A DNA stretch of 5,379 bases from Singulisphaera sp. GP187 (GTDB taxonomy: Bacteria; Pseudomonadota; Gammaproteobacteria; Burkholderiales; Burkholderiaceae_C): contig CALPYQ020000143.1 of NCBI GenBank assembly GCA_943327965.2, forward strand, positions 1-5,379. Reading direction: 5' to 3'. Under the pieces are notes generated by a model. It ran no database searches and was not told the origin of the DNA. It saw only the letters and a program-made list of their open reading frames with translations. A program made the position numbers and the translations under genes. Positions 4,588 through 5,379 of the stretch are shown here, one piece after another; position 1 is the stretch's first letter, and every line of letters begins with the position of its first letter.

Positions 4588-5379
4588 TTAAGACTGGCAG
4601 TCAGCCGGTGTGCGGCGTGTCAGCTTTTTCTCAGCAGCGTATTTGTCAGCAGCGGCTTTGACCATTGGCTTGATGATTTGCTCATCGGCCTGGTACCAGT
4701 CGCTGGTGAACTCCCACTTGCTACCGTTCCATGTGTGGATACGGGCCCAGTTGGCGCCCATGTGGTCGGCACAAGAAGTAGACACAGGACGCAACACGCC
4801 TTTGAAGCCCAACGCATCCAACTTGGCTTGTGTCAGGTTCAGGTTCTCATAACCCCAACGCGCTTGCTCGCCGGTCATGACTTTGCCCTTGCCGTATTTT
4901 TCTTGGGCTTGACGAACGCCTTCAACCGCAAACATGGCGCTGAACAAACCGCGCATGTAAAGCACTTCACCGACTTCGTCCTTAGGACCTGTGCCTTGGC
5001 CTTTGGCATGCAACTTTTCCAAAACTTCTTTCACAACGGCGGAACCTTTTTCGGTACCGTGTTGCATCGTGATGGCGTTGTAGCCTTTGGCACCCATGCC
5101 AACGTCTTTGACGTCTGGCTCAGCACCTGCCCACCACACGCCATAAATTTGCTCACGGGGGTAGCCAGTGGCTTGCGCTTCTTTGAGCAAGGTGGAGTTC
5201 ATCACACCCCAGCCCCAGTTGACGACGTAATCAGGGCGATCACGGCGAATTTGCAACCAAGTTGATTTTTGCTCAACACCAGGGTGTGTTACGGGCAACA
5301 AGCTCAGCTTGAAGCCGTGCATGGCTGCACGTTCTTGCAAAATTGGAATGGCTTCTTTGCCGAACGGGCTGTCGTGGTA
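4588..5379 (-). CDS. HAAT-family ABC transporter periplasmic substrate-binding protein, C-terminal part (5' end outside window)
   Basis: This is a periplasmic ligand-binding protein of the branched-chain-amino-acid/amide (LivK-like, Peripla_BP_6) type. The frame is open to the window edge, so 263 C-terminal residues are visible and the signal peptide and first lobe are missing. The fragment begins YHDSPFGKEAIPIL, the typical 'D.pfGk....' strand-helix of these proteins. RPDYVVNWGWGVMNSTLLKEA (48-68) follows, lining the cleft, then the second-lobe core and a C-terminal TSDWYQADEQIIKP segment. C203 (TSCADH) and C261 (ADCQS) could form a disulfide, which is inference. It is the first gene seen of the operon, followed by a 141-nt hairpin-rich gap and livF. 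Position and family suggest it feeds the same importer. The ligand is unknown; given the downstream acyl-CoA-ligase-like gene, an aromatic or other organic acid is the better guess than leucine. Confidence 0.9.
   Translation of the reverse strand, partial: YHDSPFGKEAIPILQERAAMHGFKLSLLPVTHPGVEQKSTWLQIRRDRPDYVVNWGWGVMNSTLLKEAQATGYPREQIYGVWWAGAEPDVKDVGMGAKGYNAITMQHGTEKGSAVVKEVLEKLHAKGQGTGPKDEVGEVLYMRGLFSAMFAVEGVRQAQEKYGKGKVMTGEQARWGYENLNLTQAKLDALGFKGVLRPVSTSCADHMGANWARIHTWNGSKWEFTSDWYQADEQIIKPMVKAAADKYAAEKKLTRRTPADCQS

Noticed and set aside
5338..5340. A TTG start for the binding-protein gene at 5340
   Set aside because: The frame continues upstream to the window edge and encodes YHDSPFGKEAIPI, a typical internal part of this family, so the gene is cut by the window edge and does not start here.

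Overview
The window looks like ordinary chromosome of a beta-proteobacterium, probably Burkholderiales and most likely a Comamonadaceae-type organism. The reasons are a Bug/TctC-type periplasmic receptor with no transporter genes beside it, a branched-chain-amino-acid-type (HAAT) uptake cassette carrying a PaaK-like ligase, moderately GC-rich coding sequence, and the sequence style of the proteins. This placement is judged from protein recognition alone. There is no sign of mobile DNA, CRISPR, rRNA or tRNA.

Layout. On the + strand, positions 2-151 hold the C-terminal 49 codons of an ExbD/TolR-type protein. A glucokinase gene (glk, 172-1140) follows after 20 nt, probably in the same transcript. 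It meets the next gene tail to tail across a symmetric bidirectional terminator (1189-1218). Everything after that is on the - strand and is transcribed from right to left: a truncated periplasmic substrate-binding protein (4588 to the window edge), a LivF-type ABC ATPase (3637-4446), a PaaK-like adenylate-forming ligase (2347-3609), and a Bug-family tripartite tricarboxylate receptor (1231-2214).

How the genes work together. The binding protein, LivF and ligase read as the end of one uptake operon. The binding protein captures a small ligand in the periplasm, LivF is one of the two ATPases of the importer, and the ligase would activate an imported carboxylic acid as an acyl-adenylate or CoA thioester. 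The permeases and the LivG partner are not in the window. The gene content points to an aromatic or other organic acid rather than an amino acid, but the substrate cannot be read from the sequence. The Bug receptor lies 132 nt beyond the ligase, has its own strong ribosome binding site, and may be a separate unit.

The most notable non-coding feature is the 141-nt gap between the binding-protein and livF genes (4447-4587). It is filled with up to four consecutive RNA hairpins. Two of them are copies of a 34-nt imperfect tandem repeat with a compensatory base-pair change and a cUUCGg-type loop in one copy, and one is a 17-bp stem ending just before the livF ribosome binding site. This looks like an intercistronic element that stabilises mRNA or controls expression ratio. 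The other notable point is the ligase's non-canonical phosphate-binding motif. No wholly new system is evident.
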